DNA of 36,591 nt from Aphanocapsa lilacina HA4352-LM1 (GTDB lineage: Bacteria; Cyanobacteriota; Cyanobacteriia; Gloeobacterales; Gloeobacteraceae), in contig JAHHGR010000047.1 of the NCBI GenBank assembly GCA_019359725.1, positions 1 through 36,591 of the forward strand. Reading direction: 5' to 3'. The position numbers were made by a program, and so were the translations under genes. Shown piece by piece: positions 1-9,243 of this stretch. A model generated the notes under the pieces. The model searched no databases and was not told where the DNA came from. It was given only the letters and a program-made list of their open reading frames with translations. Every line of letters starts with the position of its first letter. Position 1 is the stretch's first letter.

Positions 1-2
1 AG

Positions 3-116
3 CAGGTGCAAAGGGCAATGGACATGATCAATGACCGCCCGCGAAAAGTGCTTGGTTATCGGACACCACGGGAGGTATTCTTAGCTCAGTCAGGTGCTGT
101 TGCACTTCAAACTTGA
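3..116 (+). CDS. IS30-family transposase, C-terminal fragment cut by window edge
   Basis: The frame reads in from the window edge and ends at TGA 114-116. Its last 37 residues contain the run NDRPRKVLGYRTPREVF, the typical C-terminal signature of IS30-family DDE transposases, followed by a short VALQT tail. The DDE catalytic residues lie outside the window. The element's right end should lie close after the stop codon, but I cannot place its terminal inverted repeat or target duplication from one end only. Family assignment is from motif recognition; the boundary of the element is unresolved. Confidence 0.85.
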   Translation, partial: QVQRAMDMINDRPRKVLGYRTPREVFLAQSGAVALQT

Positions 117-377
117 ATGGGCCACCTCTATCAGGAGACTTCGCCTGGCGTACTCTCTAATAGTCCAGTTTCTTGCACAACTTTCAGTGGTGCGGGCAGC
201 GAGCCTAACTCTTACTTGTACAATGGTACTAGCCCAAACACGTGCAACCTTAACGTGCCTAGCAGTTTCACATCCGGAAGTGCTTCTTGCCCTGGTTATA
301 CCGGTACTGGCAGTGGTACATGCGACGTTGCTCCAAAAGGCTCAATTACTGACGACGACTGCATAATCGTCCAGTGA
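117..377 (+). CDS. Hypothetical protein, probably 5'-truncated by the adjacent insertion sequence
   Basis: An 86-residue frame starts at an ATG immediately after the transposase stop codon and ends at TGA 375-377. The product is rich in Ser, Thr, Gly, Asn and Pro, with five cysteines spread through it and an acidic end (TDDDC). It has no signal peptide or membrane segment of its own. This composition suits the C-terminal part of a secreted or surface protein whose 5' part was removed when the IS30-type element inserted. The ATG may be fortuitous and no ribosome binding site is evident. I do not recognise the family. Confidence 0.4.
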   Translation: MGHLYQETSPGVLSNSPVSCTTFSGAGSEPNSYLYNGTSPNTCNLNVPSSFTSGSASCPGYTGTGSGTCDVAPKGSITDDDCIIVQ

Positions 378-443
378 CAGAGAATTCAAAATGAGTTTGC
401 TAGAAACCATATTCGACGTATTTTAGTCGAGAAGGAGAGGACA

Positions 444-950
444 ATGAAGAGGATTTCCTCAGCGCTAATCGCCAGCATATTGATGAGCTCCAGCAATGTA
501 ATTGCTCAAGAAAGCAGCCTGGAAAAACTGCCTATCGCAATCGCCTACTTTACGAAAGGCGAAAATCTCAGAGGCTCGTTTGTGCTGCGTCCTGAAGAGT
601 CGCTTGATCTCTATGATAAAGAGGGGAACTTGCTCGACACCCTGCTGTTCAAAGCAAAACACGATAACTTATACCGAAATGGGACTTCGTCGGTATACTC
701 GTCGGCAAATTACATGGCAGTTGTAGATGATCGAGATTCTGCGTTTACCACGGTAACCGAAATTCCGCATGAACCCAAGCCTGGATTAAACCTTGGAAGT
801 GACAAAGGACGCTTAACAAAGCAGGAGCGCATCGAAGCGGGACTATTCATAGCTGAACTGTACAGGCGTTCAGGAAAGAATGAGCTTTACAACCAGGCGT
901 TGAAAAATATTGAAAAGCTGAGGGAACTTCCCGACAACGATGAACGATGA
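444..950 (+). CDS. Small secreted hypothetical protein
   Basis: This 168-residue protein starts at an ATG with a good ribosome binding site (GGAGAGG about 6 bases upstream). Residues 1-21 form a Sec signal peptide: a basic start (MKR), a hydrophobic core, and a likely cleavage after VIAQ or VIA. The mature part has an N-terminal segment with alternating charged and hydrophobic residues (about 25-110, probably beta) and a charged helical C-terminal part (about 120-168). I recognise no domain. The coding sequence is clearly richer in A and T than the cluster starting at 979, which suggests separate acquisition. It converges on the ABC ATPase gene, whose stop lies 28 bases away. Confidence 0.7.
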   Translation: MKRISSALIASILMSSSNVIAQESSLEKLPIAIAYFTKGENLRGSFVLRPEESLDLYDKEGNLLDTLLFKAKHDNLYRNGTSSVYSSANYMAVVDDRDSAFTTVTEIPHEPKPGLNLGSDKGRLTKQERIEAGLFIAELYRRSGKNELYNQALKNIEKLRELPDNDER

Positions 951-978
951 GTGACAACAAAGATCGTGCAGCCAAGCT

Positions 979-2085
979 TCATGCTTCTTCCGGCAGCACG
1001 ATCGTGTCATGATAATCGGCGCTCAAAACGCCTGCCGCTCCCTCCGCCAACACTTCCCGGCCATTGCGATTGGTCAGCAACAGCCAGAAGTGTTCCCCTC
1101 CCGCCAAAATTGCCTCCTGGCGGGTCAGGGCGCCTTCGTAGCGGATAGCTCCCAACGTCACGGCAAACCGGTTCACCTGCGCACACGCCACAGCGTCTGC
1201 GGCCGACAGCACCAGCTTCTCGGGCCGGATCGCGACCGACACCCGCTCCCCCGACGCTACGGCTGCGGTTGCGATTCCCTTCACTACCTGGTCGTTCCCC
1301 GCTACGAACACCGACACAACTCCCGCCTCGACCGCTTCGACGGTGCCGTTCAGCCAGTTGGTCTCACCCACGAACTCGGCCACGAAGCGGCTGGTCGGCC
1401 GCTCGTAAATTTGCGCGGCGGTACCCACCTGCAAAAGCCTTCCCGCCCGCATGACCCCCACCCGGTCAGAAAGGCTCAAAGCTTCCTCCTGGTCGTGGGT
1501 GACAAAGATAAACGTAATTCCCGTCTGCCGCTGCAATGCCTTCAATTCCAAGCGCAACTGCTGGCGCAACTTCAAATCCAGCGCACTTAATGGTTCGTCC
1601 AAAAGCAGCACCGCCGGGCGTTTGGCCAGCGCCCGCGCCAGGGCCACCCGTTGCTTCTGGCCACCGGAAAGTTGCTGAGGTCTGCGTTCGGCCAGTTTCT
1701 CCAGGCGCACCAGGGCGAGCATCTCCTCGACGCGCAGACGCACCTCGCCGCGCCCCAACCGCTCCATCTCCAGGCCGAAGGCGACGTTCTGGTACACGTT
1801 CAGGTGCGGGAAGAGCGCGTAACTTTGAAAGACCGTGTTGACCGGCCGACGGTAGGGCGGTACCCCCGCCATCGGCTGACCGGCAATCGCGATCGTGCCG
1901 CCATCCGGTTGCTCGAAGCCGCCGATGAGCCTGAGTACCGTGGTCTTGCCGCAGCCGCTCTCGCCCAATAGCGAAAAAAATTCGCCCGCCCGCACCGCGA
2001 GGTTCACCGCGTCCACGGCGCGCAGTGGCTTGCCGCCGGGCTCACTGAAGCACTTGACGACCTGGTCCAACTCGACGACGTTCAA
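979..2085 (-). CDS. potA: PotA-like ABC transporter ATP-binding protein (spermidine/putrescine or related)
   Basis: The protein of 368 residues is the ATPase of an importer of the MOI/PotA type. Walker A is GESGCGKT (41-48), the Q-loop lies in [10 protein letters not shown], the signature is LSGGQ (138-142), Walker B is LLLDEP with D162 and E163, and the switch histidine is in THDQEE (about 196). After about residue 240 comes a TOBE-like regulatory domain, as in PotA. The start is TTG: an in-frame TAG lies three codons upstream and no ATG exists before the ATPase core. It begins 14 bases after the PP2C stop, so it may be translated from the same message. No permease or binding-protein gene adjoins it. 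PotB- and PotC-like permeases lie at the other end of the window and are the likely partners. Substrate is inferred from family only. Confidence 0.85.
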   Translation of the reverse strand: MNVVELDQVVKCFSEPGGKPLRAVDAVNLAVRAGEFFSLLGESGCGKTTVLRLIGGFEQPDGGTIAIAGQPMAGVPPYRRPVNTVFQSYALFPHLNVYQNVAFGLEMERLGRGEVRLRVEEMLALVRLEKLAERRPQQLSGGQKQRVALARALAKRPAVLLLDEPLSALDLKLRQQLRLELKALQRQTGITFIFVTHDQEEALSLSDRVGVMRAGRLLQVGTAAQIYERPTSRFVAEFVGETNWLNGTVEAVEAGVVSVFVAGNDQVVKGIATAAVASGERVSVAIRPEKLVLSAADAVACAQVNRFAVTLGAIRYEGALTRQEAILAGGEHFWLLLTNRNGREVLAEGAAGVLSADYHDTIVLPEEA

Positions 2086-2099
2086 CGGCAGCTAGAAAA

Positions 2100-3467
2100 T
2101 TAGGCGGCGTACTTCAAAAGAATAAACGTTATGTTGTCGTGCCCCAGTTCCTGAAGCGCCAAATCGATCAACTGCCGCGCCCCGGCGGCGAGATCGCCGG
2201 TGAGCATCGGCAGGAGCACCGTCTGCCAGCAGCGCTCGATAAGCGCCCCGTCGCACAGCCCGTCGCTGCACAGCAGCACCAGGCAGTCCTCCGGCAGCAC
2301 GAACGTCTGCACCGTGGGCTGCAGCGCCTCCATGGCGATCACCCCGAGGGCCTGGGTGAGATGACCGCTGCCGTCCATGCGCAGCACGGCACTGCTGGTG
2401 GTGCGCGCCAGACTCACCTCCTGATTGGCCACGTCGTCATCGACGGTGAGTTGCTGGCAGTGGTGCCGATCGATGAGATAGATGCGGCTGTCGCCGACGT
2501 GGGCGATGTGCAGCAGGCCGCCGGTCAGACAGTAGGCGACGACGGTGGTGCCCATCTGGCGCTGGCGCTGGCGTCCCTGGCGGCGGTTGGTCTCCAGAAG
2601 CAACTGGTTGGCGCGGTAGAGGGCCAGGGCCATGCCCCGGCGTACCTGCAAAGGCGGCAGGGGCTGGGTCTGGCGGCTGAGTTGCTGTAGTTCGCGATCG
2701 AGGAGATCCAGGGCCATGCGGCTGGCCACCGCGCCGCCCTCGTGCCCGCCCATGCCGTCGCAGACGATGCCGTAGGTTCCGGGCGGATCGTGGATGAAGC
2801 AGTCCTCGTTGGCCTTGCGGCTGCCCGGGTGGGTTGCACCCAGCACGCCCGCCGGACCGCGGCCAGGGTTGGCGGCGGCGAGATTTTCGAGGGCGGCGGA
2901 CAGCTCCTCGATGCGGGCGATCCGGCCCAGGCAGAGTGCCGCCACGATTGCGGCGAGCGGCGGGCTGAGGGGGGTCAGACTCTGCCAGCTTTGCCCCAGG
3001 GCCGCAAGCGGCGGCGGCGCCGGGTCGCCGCTCAAATAAAACAGGCAGGCCTGCCAGCCGAGCACGCCGATGTTGTCGGGGGCAAGCAGCGAAGAGGCCA
3101 CCCCCTCCTGCACACAGGGCTCCCAGAGGCGGGCCAGCTGGACCAGCCAGCCAATTTGCTGCAAAGGGACGGCGGTGGCCCAGCCCTGGCACAAAGTCGG
3201 CCAGGGGGTGCCGTCGGCCGCGAGCGGCCCGCGCGCCAGCAGCACGCACGGTTCGCCGCCGTTCGGGGCCGCCATGCAGGTATGGATCTCGGGGATCGCC
3301 CAGCGAAAGTGGTGCAGCCTCTGGTAAGGGCGGCAACTGGCAGGCAGGCCCGCGGGTGCGGCGGTGGGCTGGTCCGGCAGCAGATCCCGGGCGATTACCG
3401 GGGACTGGCCGACCACCCGGTAGCGCCGGTCGAGGGCCTGGCGATTGCCGGTGACCAGATAGTGCAT
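2100..3467 (-). CDS. PP2C-type protein serine/threonine phosphatase with unrecognised N-terminal domain
   Basis: Residues about 205-455 form a complete PP2C (PPM) phosphatase domain: NED metal ligand near 222, DGMGGH near 237, HVGDSR near 315, SDGLCDG near 400 and GHDN near 443. It should dephosphorylate phospho-Ser/Thr using two Mn/Mg ions. Residues 1-200 are not phosphatase; they contain LLAPDNIGVLGW, faintly like a kinase catalytic-loop region, but no lysine, HRD or DFG set is present, so a pseudokinase-like sensor is only a guess. The gene starts 7 bases after the FHA gene ends, so the two are co-transcribed. In type VI secretion, PppA (PP2C) opposes the kinase PpkA and FHA reads the mark; the same logic may apply here. 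No kinase gene is in the window. Confidence 0.85.
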   Translation of the reverse strand: MHYLVTGNRQALDRRYRVVGQSPVIARDLLPDQPTAAPAGLPASCRPYQRLHHFRWAIPEIHTCMAAPNGGEPCVLLARGPLAADGTPWPTLCQGWATAVPLQQIGWLVQLARLWEPCVQEGVASSLLAPDNIGVLGWQACLFYLSGDPAPPPLAALGQSWQSLTPLSPPLAAIVAALCLGRIARIEELSAALENLAAANPGRGPAGVLGATHPGSRKANEDCFIHDPPGTYGIVCDGMGGHEGGAVASRMALDLLDRELQQLSRQTQPLPPLQVRRGMALALYRANQLLLETNRRQGRQRQRQMGTTVVAYCLTGGLLHIAHVGDSRIYLIDRHHCQQLTVDDDVANQEVSLARTTSSAVLRMDGSGHLTQALGVIAMEALQPTVQTFVLPEDCLVLLCSDGLCDGALIERCWQTVLLPMLTGDLAAGARQLIDLALQELGHDNITFILLKYAA

Positions 3468-3474
3468 GGGCGGT

Positions 3475-4230
3475 TTACTCTTCGATTTCGAAGCGGAAGC
3501 TCATCTTGTTGGCTTTGCCGAGGGCGACGATATCGCCCGCTTTGAGCTTACGGCGAAAGCGCGTTCCCGGTTTGATCAGTTCGCCGTTCAGGAAGGTGCC
3601 GTTGCTGCTGCCGGCGTCTTCGAGGGCAAAATCGCCTTCGTTGCTGTGGATGGCGGCGTGGACGCGCGAGACCACTTCTGCGCCGGGCAGGTGGGAGACG
3701 TCGATATCGGGCGGCAGATCTTCGTTGGGTTTGCCGAGGTAGATCAGGGGCTGATCCGTCGGCAGTTCGAGCCGCTCGTCGCTGCCGATGTGGACGAGGA
3801 CGGCGGTGGCAATCTGCAGGCGCGTGCCGGGCGAAGCGAAGGGCGGCGGCGCACCGGCGTTCGGGCGCGGAGGCGGGCTTTCCATGGGGCGGGCAACCTG
3901 GGGTAAAGGTGGATCGACAGGGGCCGGATCGGCCCGGCGGGTGGAACGCCGCTCGGGGGGTACGACAGGGGCGCAAACGGAGGGAGCCTCAGGAGCAGGC
4001 GACGGAGCAGGGACCGATGCGACGGCCGGCGAAGCGGCAATAGCCACCGGCTGCGGCGGGGCGGAAACGACAGGGGGCAACTCGACGCCGCATTCGCCGC
4101 AATACTGGCAGGGCGTCGGGTTGACGCTGCCGCATTCAAGACACAGTACGGCGATCTCCCCCTGGCAGCGCCGGCAGTTCAGGGCGGTGTCAGGGTTGGC
4201 GTGCTGGCACTGGGAGCAGACGATAGCCAT
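3475..4230 (-). CDS. Zinc-ribbon and FHA domain protein
   Basis: This 251-residue protein has two or more CxxC zinc-ribbon pairs at the N terminus (C5/C8, C19/C22, C30/C33, C41/C44/C47). A proline/alanine-rich linker follows (about 52-140), then a C-terminal FHA domain (about 150-245). The FHA core is visible as VSRVHAAI and DAGSSNGTFLNG; its R and S/N residues bind phosphothreonine. The product should be a cytoplasmic adaptor that reads threonine phosphorylation. It lies between the membrane-anchored beta-sandwich gene (5-base gap) and the PP2C gene (7-base gap), so writer, eraser and reader logic is suggested, though the writer is missing. Start is ATG at 4230. Confidence 0.88.
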   Translation of the reverse strand: MAIVCSQCQHANPDTALNCRRCQGEIAVLCLECGSVNPTPCQYCGECGVELPPVVSAPPQPVAIAASPAVASVPAPSPAPEAPSVCAPVVPPERRSTRRADPAPVDPPLPQVARPMESPPPRPNAGAPPPFASPGTRLQIATAVLVHIGSDERLELPTDQPLIYLGKPNEDLPPDIDVSHLPGAEVVSRVHAAIHSNEGDFALEDAGSSNGTFLNGELIKPGTRFRRKLKAGDIVALGKANKMSFRFEIEE

Positions 4231-4235
4231 GGCGG

Positions 4236-6230
4236 TTAGGGAGCGGGAGCGGTAGCGGTGGGTTCGGGGGCGGTTTTAAGGGCCGGGGCGGCGGCGGGTT
4301 TGCCGGGATTTTTGGGAGCGTCCTTGCCGGGGGGCGGCGGGGTCGGGTCGAAGGTCTCGATGACGAAGCCGCGGCGCACCTCACCCGCTTTGTTGACCGC
4401 TTTGAGGGTGATCGGGATCTGCTGGCCCGCGCGCGTAAAGGGCGGCAAACTCAGCGAACCGTTGGGGCCGAAGGTACCGTAGGTCTCCAGTTCGACGCTC
4501 ACGTCTTTGCCTGTGACCTGCCAGGAGAGCGCCACCTTGTCGCCGGGATTGGTGTCGGTCTTAATCTTGAGAGGAACATTGGCCGGGGCGGCGGTGCCGT
4601 TGAGGGTGAATTTGCCGATCACCGGCTTGGAGAGCGGTTCTGGCTTCGGTTTGGGCTTGGGGACGATCTCGATGAGATCGCTCTGGGTGGTGACCGCCGG
4701 GGCGTCGCGGCGCCGCTGGAGTACCTTCATCTCGAAGACATAGTAGCCGCCTTTGCGTGCGTCGGTCTTGACGTTTCGGCAGGCGAGCAGGTCCTCGGTG
4801 ATCTGGCATTTGCCCTTGAGGGCGGCGGGCAGGTCGGCCACCTCTTTGAGCTGATCGCCGAAGGCCAGTTCCATCGGTTTGCTGACCGGCTGGCCGTTAC
4901 CCGCGCGGGCATTGACGGTGATCTTGCGGATCTGGCCGGGGTTGCGCAGTTGCCAGTTGAGGGTGATCCGATCGCCGTTGGTCTCCAGGTAGCGGATGCT
5001 GTCGGACTGGAAGCTCTCGACGCGCACGGGGTCGGGAGCGCGAAAGTACACAAGCCAGACCAGATAGAATATCCCCCCCAGCGCCGCGAGCACCAGCAAA
5101 GCGGCCAGCAGTAGTTGCCACCAGGGCCGGGCCAGCCATTCGAGCTTGGCTTTTGGGGGCGTCTTCGGCAGCGGCAGCGCCTTGGCGTCGGTCAGATCGA
5201 TCTTAAAGGGAATCTCGAAGGGTTCGCCCCAGAAGGGCCGCTGCCACCAGTTTTTGGGTTTGACCGTCAGATCGATGCCGACACTTCTACCCGGCAGGAG
5301 GCGCACCTCCTCGGGTCTGCACTCGTAGGCGGCGTACTCGTCCTCCTCGCTGCTGCTGGCCCCGACCCCCAGTTCGCGAATCACATTGCCTTCGTTGGCG
5401 ATGTTCACCTTGAAGCGCCCCGGCTTGCGGGTGACTTTGCCGAGTAGCGTCTCGATTTCGACTTTGAGTCCGTAGGTGGTCGGAATTTGCAGATATACCA
5501 GATCCAGGAGCACCAGGTCCGGGGTGTTGGCGGAATAGACCCGCAAAGTCGGCGAATAGCTGCCCGACAGCGTGTCGGTGGGCGGCTGGAACAGCAGGAC
5601 AATCTGGCCCCGGGTGTTGGGGTTGAGATCGAGGCCGTCGGGGCAGTCCACCAGGCCCGGGCCGCTCAGGCTCGGCACCTGGTAGCGCACCGAATACCAG
5701 CTCTCTTCGAGGTCCGGGCAGGTGAGCCTGAAGCGGTCGACCCGGTCGGAGCGATTGTGCACCTGGATCTGGACTATCTGGGGTTTACCGGGTTGGACCA
5801 CCAGCGGCTGCTGGGGGGTGGTCTGGGGTTTGAGCGCAAAGGTCGGATCGCTGACGCGCACCGCCTGCTGGTCGCGCGGCAGCAGCTGCAGCTGGCGGGG
5901 CCGCTGCAGGGGGGTGTCCTCCGGGTAGTGCTCGGGGGCGTCCACGACGATGGCGTAGTCGTAGATGCCCGGAAACGCCTGCGGCGGGATGGTGAAGCGA
6001 AAGGCCACCTCGCTGCTTTGCTTGGGATCGAGGGCGAGTCGCTGGCGCGGCGAGTCGCACCACTTGCGCAAGTCGCGTTCGGAGTCGTCGATAAAGACGT
6101 CGATCACGGCGCTCTGGTCGCCCTGGTTGCTCACGGTGACAAACAGCTCGACCTGCGAACCCGGCGTCGCCTGCTGGGGGCCGGGCGGGTTCATGATGAG
6201 CGCAATCGGGCAGGAGCGAGTCTGGATCAC
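4236..6230 (-). CDS. Membrane-anchored protein with multiple Ig-like beta-sandwich modules
   Basis: The 664-residue product has no signal peptide. Residues 1-350 are made of repeated beta-sandwich modules of the NEW/CARDB sort, recognisable by phrases such as ELFVTVSNQGDQS, IQVHNRSDRVDRF and KVNIANEGN. A single strong membrane helix lies at about 371-396, preceded by K and R residues, which predicts N-inside. Residues 397-620 contain further Ig-like segments, and the end is Pro/Ala/Thr-rich. The GTG start overlaps the stop of the WD40 gene by four bases (GTGA), implying translational coupling. Its modules resemble the N-terminal part of the gpI-like baseplate protein in the same cluster, so I infer a link between the injection apparatus and the cytoplasmic membrane. 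It is not a known family to me. Confidence 0.75.
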   Translation of the reverse strand: MIQTRSCPIALIMNPPGPQQATPGSQVELFVTVSNQGDQSAVIDVFIDDSERDLRKWCDSPRQRLALDPKQSSEVAFRFTIPPQAFPGIYDYAIVVDAPEHYPEDTPLQRPRQLQLLPRDQQAVRVSDPTFALKPQTTPQQPLVVQPGKPQIVQIQVHNRSDRVDRFRLTCPDLEESWYSVRYQVPSLSGPGLVDCPDGLDLNPNTRGQIVLLFQPPTDTLSGSYSPTLRVYSANTPDLVLLDLVYLQIPTTYGLKVEIETLLGKVTRKPGRFKVNIANEGNVIRELGVGASSSEEDEYAAYECRPEEVRLLPGRSVGIDLTVKPKNWWQRPFWGEPFEIPFKIDLTDAKALPLPKTPPKAKLEWLARPWWQLLLAALLVLAALGGIFYLVWLVYFRAPDPVRVESFQSDSIRYLETNGDRITLNWQLRNPGQIRKITVNARAGNGQPVSKPMELAFGDQLKEVADLPAALKGKCQITEDLLACRNVKTDARKGGYYVFEMKVLQRRRDAPAVTTQSDLIEIVPKPKPKPEPLSKPVIGKFTLNGTAAPANVPLKIKTDTNPGDKVALSWQVTGKDVSVELETYGTFGPNGSLSLPPFTRAGQQIPITLKAVNKAGEVRRGFVIETFDPTPPPPGKDAPKNPGKPAAAPALKTAPEPTATAPAP

Positions 6231-8467
6231 GGCAGGGGCACTCGTCGCATCGACACTTGAAAATCGTCGCCGCCGCTCACACCGATGATCCCCTCGCGGT
6301 CGCGGCCGAGGTCAACGGCGTTGACCTTTTTGGGGCGCTCCTCCAGCAGGCGGCCGGTGACGGAGCGCGCCGCGCGTGTGCCTTTGGGCGTCAGTTGCCA
6401 GAGCATCACCCGGTGATCGTCCCCGCCGCTAATCAGCGACAGGCCGTCGCCGCCGAAGGCGAGCGAGCGGACCGCGAAACTGCCGTGGCCCAACCAGCGG
6501 TCGAGCACCGGGCAGGTGACATCGACAGGCACATTCGCAGGCACCGTTTCGGCGCTCTGGACGGGGACGGCCTGATCCTGCGCCTTGGGGTCGGCTTTGA
6601 CCAGGGAGCCGAGGGCGGTCGCCCCTTTAAACGGCGCCTTTGTGGCGTTCGGGTCGGCGCAGCGGGCGAGGTCGTAGGTGGTGACGTTGCCCGCCGAATC
6701 GGCGGTGGCGAGCAAATTCGGGTTTTTAGGCGAGAGGGCGACACTCCAGATGACGTCGTTCTGGCCGCCGCGCGGCTGCAATCGGCGCGGTCTGGCGTCG
6801 GGTTTGTCCAGATCCCAGAGCAACAGCCTAAAAAACCGACCGGCGCTCATCAGTGTGCGCTCGTCGCCGCTCAGTTCGAGCGCCTGCACGGTGTAATCGA
6901 GTTTTTTATCCAGCTCGAGGACGCGCACCGGCTGGGTGGCCTCCGACTGCAGATCCCACATCTGCACCATGCCGCTGCCGTGGGCGCTAAATAGATGGCG
7001 CGAGTTGGCAGTAAAAACGAGGTCAAAGACCCGGTCGTCCACCTCCGGCTGGTAGTCGAGCTGGCGCAGCTTCTCGCCGGTGGCGACGTTCCAGATTTGC
7101 ACCGCTCCGTTTTCGAGCCCGGCAGCCAGCTGGCTATTGTGCTTGGGCATAAAGCGCAGCGCCCGCACGGGCCTGCCGGTATCGACCAGAATGCCCTCGT
7201 AGCTGAGAGCGCCGCCTTCTTTGCCGATGCGCCAGCTGCGGATGGTGCGGTCGTCGCTGGCGCTGTAGACCATGCGCGCGTCGCCGCTGACGCGCACCGA
7301 ATTGACCAGGTCGGTGTGGGCGCGGGGATTGAAATGCTCGTGGACCGTGACCGCCCCCCAACTGCCCGAGATAAACGTGAGTGCAAAGGACAATACCTGC
7401 ATCCAGACGGGCAACTTTGGCAACACGCGCAGTTCGAGTTTTTGCGAGGGCGGATCGGCACCTCCCAGCCGCTCGTCGGACAGGACCGCCACCGCCTCCA
7501 ACTGCAGTGTCTTGGGTAGGCCGAACAGCGAGCGCTTGCGGGTGATTTCGAGTTTGAGTTCGGTGGTGGTGGAGACCCCCAGCACTCTCTGGGGCGGTTC
7601 GGTGCGGGCAGTGCACCTGCCGCTGTCGCGGCCTTCGACGGCGACGCTCACCTCCTGGCGCAGGTTGCTCGCGTTTTTAAACAGCAGCGGAAAGGTGGCG
7701 GCAAGCTCGCTCCAGTCGGGCCACCAGGCGCCGCCTTTCTCCGGCAGACGCCGCCGCGGTTCGCTGCAGTTGAATTGCACGAAGCCCACCGGCAACACCT
7801 CCAGCGACCCTTCCGCGCGCGCGGCGGTCCCGGCCTGGGGAATCGCCTCGACCGCGAAGGGATACTCCTGGCCGAGGGCCTGGTTCGGCCCCGGCGGCAG
7901 GCATTGAAAGGCGACATCCGCCAGGGCGCCCGCTTCGACGACGAAGCGCCGCTCGGTACCGGTGGCCATCCAGACCGGGTCGATTCCCAAAAAGCGCAGG
8001 ACGATGTCGACCGGCCGCTGGCTGAGGTTGCGCACCCGCACGGGAATGTCCACGAGATTGCGCGGATAGGTCTGAAACTGGCGCACCGGCAGGTCCACCA
8101 ACAGTTGCGACGGTCCCGAACCCGCTTCGACAATCAGCCGCAGCAGGTACTTGCGCTCCTCCTTGAGCTGCGGGGAGGTGATCAAGATCGTGACGTTGAT
8201 CGCCCCTACGAAACCGGGGATGGGTGAATCGACGATCGTCACCTGAAACTGGGTGCGGCTGCCGGGGGGCTTGGCGGTGGAGACTTCCGGAAAGAGTTGG
8301 TACCAGTTGGGATTGCGCCCCGTCCCCGCCGCCGCCAACTCCAGTTTGAATCCCGCGAACTGGTTGCTGTCGTTGCTGACGGTCACCTCAAAAGTGACCG
8401 GCGGACCACCGGGGCGGTAGGTGACCGCCTGCTCCGAGAGCACAGCACTGATGACGCGTTTTTCCAT
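6227..8467 (-). CDS. Beta-sandwich plus WD40-repeat protein
   Basis: The 746-residue protein starts at ATG 8467. Residues 1-350 are Ig-like modules (for example TFEVTVSNDSNQFAGFKLEL and IPVRVRNLSQRP). A hydrophobic stretch at about 354-375 could be one membrane helix. Residues 381-746 form a WD40 propeller; blade ends are visible as IRSWRIG, VQIWNVATG, VQMWDL, LLWDLDK, VTTYDLA and VMLWQL. The order (sandwich modules, hydrophobic segment near 360, C-terminal domain) parallels the next gene, with which it overlaps. WD40 propellers are protein-docking platforms, so a scaffolding role is likely. If the hydrophobic segment is truly transmembrane, the propeller and the sandwich modules would face opposite sides; this is unresolved. 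Confidence 0.78.
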   Translation of the reverse strand: MEKRVISAVLSEQAVTYRPGGPPVTFEVTVSNDSNQFAGFKLELAAAGTGRNPNWYQLFPEVSTAKPPGSRTQFQVTIVDSPIPGFVGAINVTILITSPQLKEERKYLLRLIVEAGSGPSQLLVDLPVRQFQTYPRNLVDIPVRVRNLSQRPVDIVLRFLGIDPVWMATGTERRFVVEAGALADVAFQCLPPGPNQALGQEYPFAVEAIPQAGTAARAEGSLEVLPVGFVQFNCSEPRRRLPEKGGAWWPDWSELAATFPLLFKNASNLRQEVSVAVEGRDSGRCTARTEPPQRVLGVSTTTELKLEITRKRSLFGLPKTLQLEAVAVLSDERLGGADPPSQKLELRVLPKLPVWMQVLSFALTFISGSWGAVTVHEHFNPRAHTDLVNSVRVSGDARMVYSASDDRTIRSWRIGKEGGALSYEGILVDTGRPVRALRFMPKHNSQLAAGLENGAVQIWNVATGEKLRQLDYQPEVDDRVFDLVFTANSRHLFSAHGSGMVQMWDLQSEATQPVRVLELDKKLDYTVQALELSGDERTLMSAGRFFRLLLWDLDKPDARPRRLQPRGGQNDVIWSVALSPKNPNLLATADSAGNVTTYDLARCADPNATKAPFKGATALGSLVKADPKAQDQAVPVQSAETVPANVPVDVTCPVLDRWLGHGSFAVRSLAFGGDGLSLISGGDDHRVMLWQLTPKGTRAARSVTGRLLEERPKKVNAVDLGRDREGIIGVSGGDDFQVSMRRVPLP

Positions 8468-8513
8468 ACGGGTGCGGGTTGGCTAGGCGGGCCGGGGGTG
8501 GCCGCGCGGGTGC

Positions 8514-9101
8514 TCACGCCCTTCTTTCGAAGAAGCTTCGCAAGTTGGTGTACATCTGGCTGAAGGAGCGGTGGACGCCTTGGGACACAAAGTTCATGCC
8601 GCGCGCCTTGAGCAAATAAGTTTCTTGCTCGGCGCGGGTCTGCACGGCGTTGCCCTTGCCGCTGGGCGGCGCGTTGAGGCCGGGGATCTGGGGCAGATTG
8701 TTGATGTTCATGCCGAACAACTGCGCCCCCTGGGCGGATTTGTCCAACTGCCGGTTCGGGTTGGGGGCGGGCATGCCGGGGGGCATCCCCGGGCGCTGGG
8801 GAGCGGCGGGCGGGCGCGGGCCGGGGGCACCCGCCGCGGGGCGCTGGGGAGCGGGTGCCCCCGGCCGTTGGGGAGCGGCTCCCTGGGCGGGCGGGGTGCC
8901 GGGGCGCTGGGGAGCGGCGGGCATGCCGGGCCGTTGCGGCGGGCGCATGCCGGGGCGCGGGGGAGCCGCCACACCGGGCACCACCGAACTGGCGCCGGAT
9001 TGGGGACGGGTCAGCCGGGAAAACGCCCCGCCGAACAGGTTCATCCACGTGCTGTAGATGAAACTCTCCACATTCATGAAGTCTTTAAAGAAATTGGACA
9101 T
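8514..9101 (-). CDS. Proline-rich low-complexity protein in the baseplate cluster
   Basis: This 195-residue protein starts at ATG 9101, chosen because a strong ribosome binding site (AGGGAG) precedes it by a few bases. Residues 1-35 are a hydrophobic/aromatic N-terminal segment (MSNFFKDFMNVESFIYSTWM). Residues about 45-120 are a Pro/Ala/Gly/Arg/Gln repeat region with many copies of APQRPG or PPQRPGM. Residues 125-195 form a more ordered, partly helical C-terminal part ending in SFFERRA. No known domain is seen. Its ends are conserved-looking while the middle is a flexible linker. The position between the DUF4159-like gene (142-base gap) and the WD40 gene suggests it is a structural or cargo component of the same apparatus. 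Confidence 0.7.
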   Translation of the reverse strand: MSNFFKDFMNVESFIYSTWMNLFGGAFSRLTRPQSGASSVVPGVAAPPRPGMRPPQRPGMPAAPQRPGTPPAQGAAPQRPGAPAPQRPAAGAPGPRPPAAPQRPGMPPGMPAPNPNRQLDKSAQGAQLFGMNINNLPQIPGLNAPPSGKGNAVQTRAEQETYLLKARGMNFVSQGVHRSFSQMYTNLRSFFERRA

Positions 9102-9243
9102 CGCTCGCTCCCTCATGCTTGCGGGCTGACTGCTATGAATACTCCGGCCACCGGGACGATGGATCGCCCTGTCCCCGCGCTGTGGGGCGGTCGGGCCGGG
9201 GTAGGGGCTCCTAGGGACAACTCCCGGCAGGCCGTAGCGCCGT

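Noticed and set aside
2742..3545. Plus-strand frame of 267 codons over the PP2C and FHA genes
   Set aside because: Low-complexity Ala/Gly/Arg composition and complete overlap with two recognised genes on the other strand.
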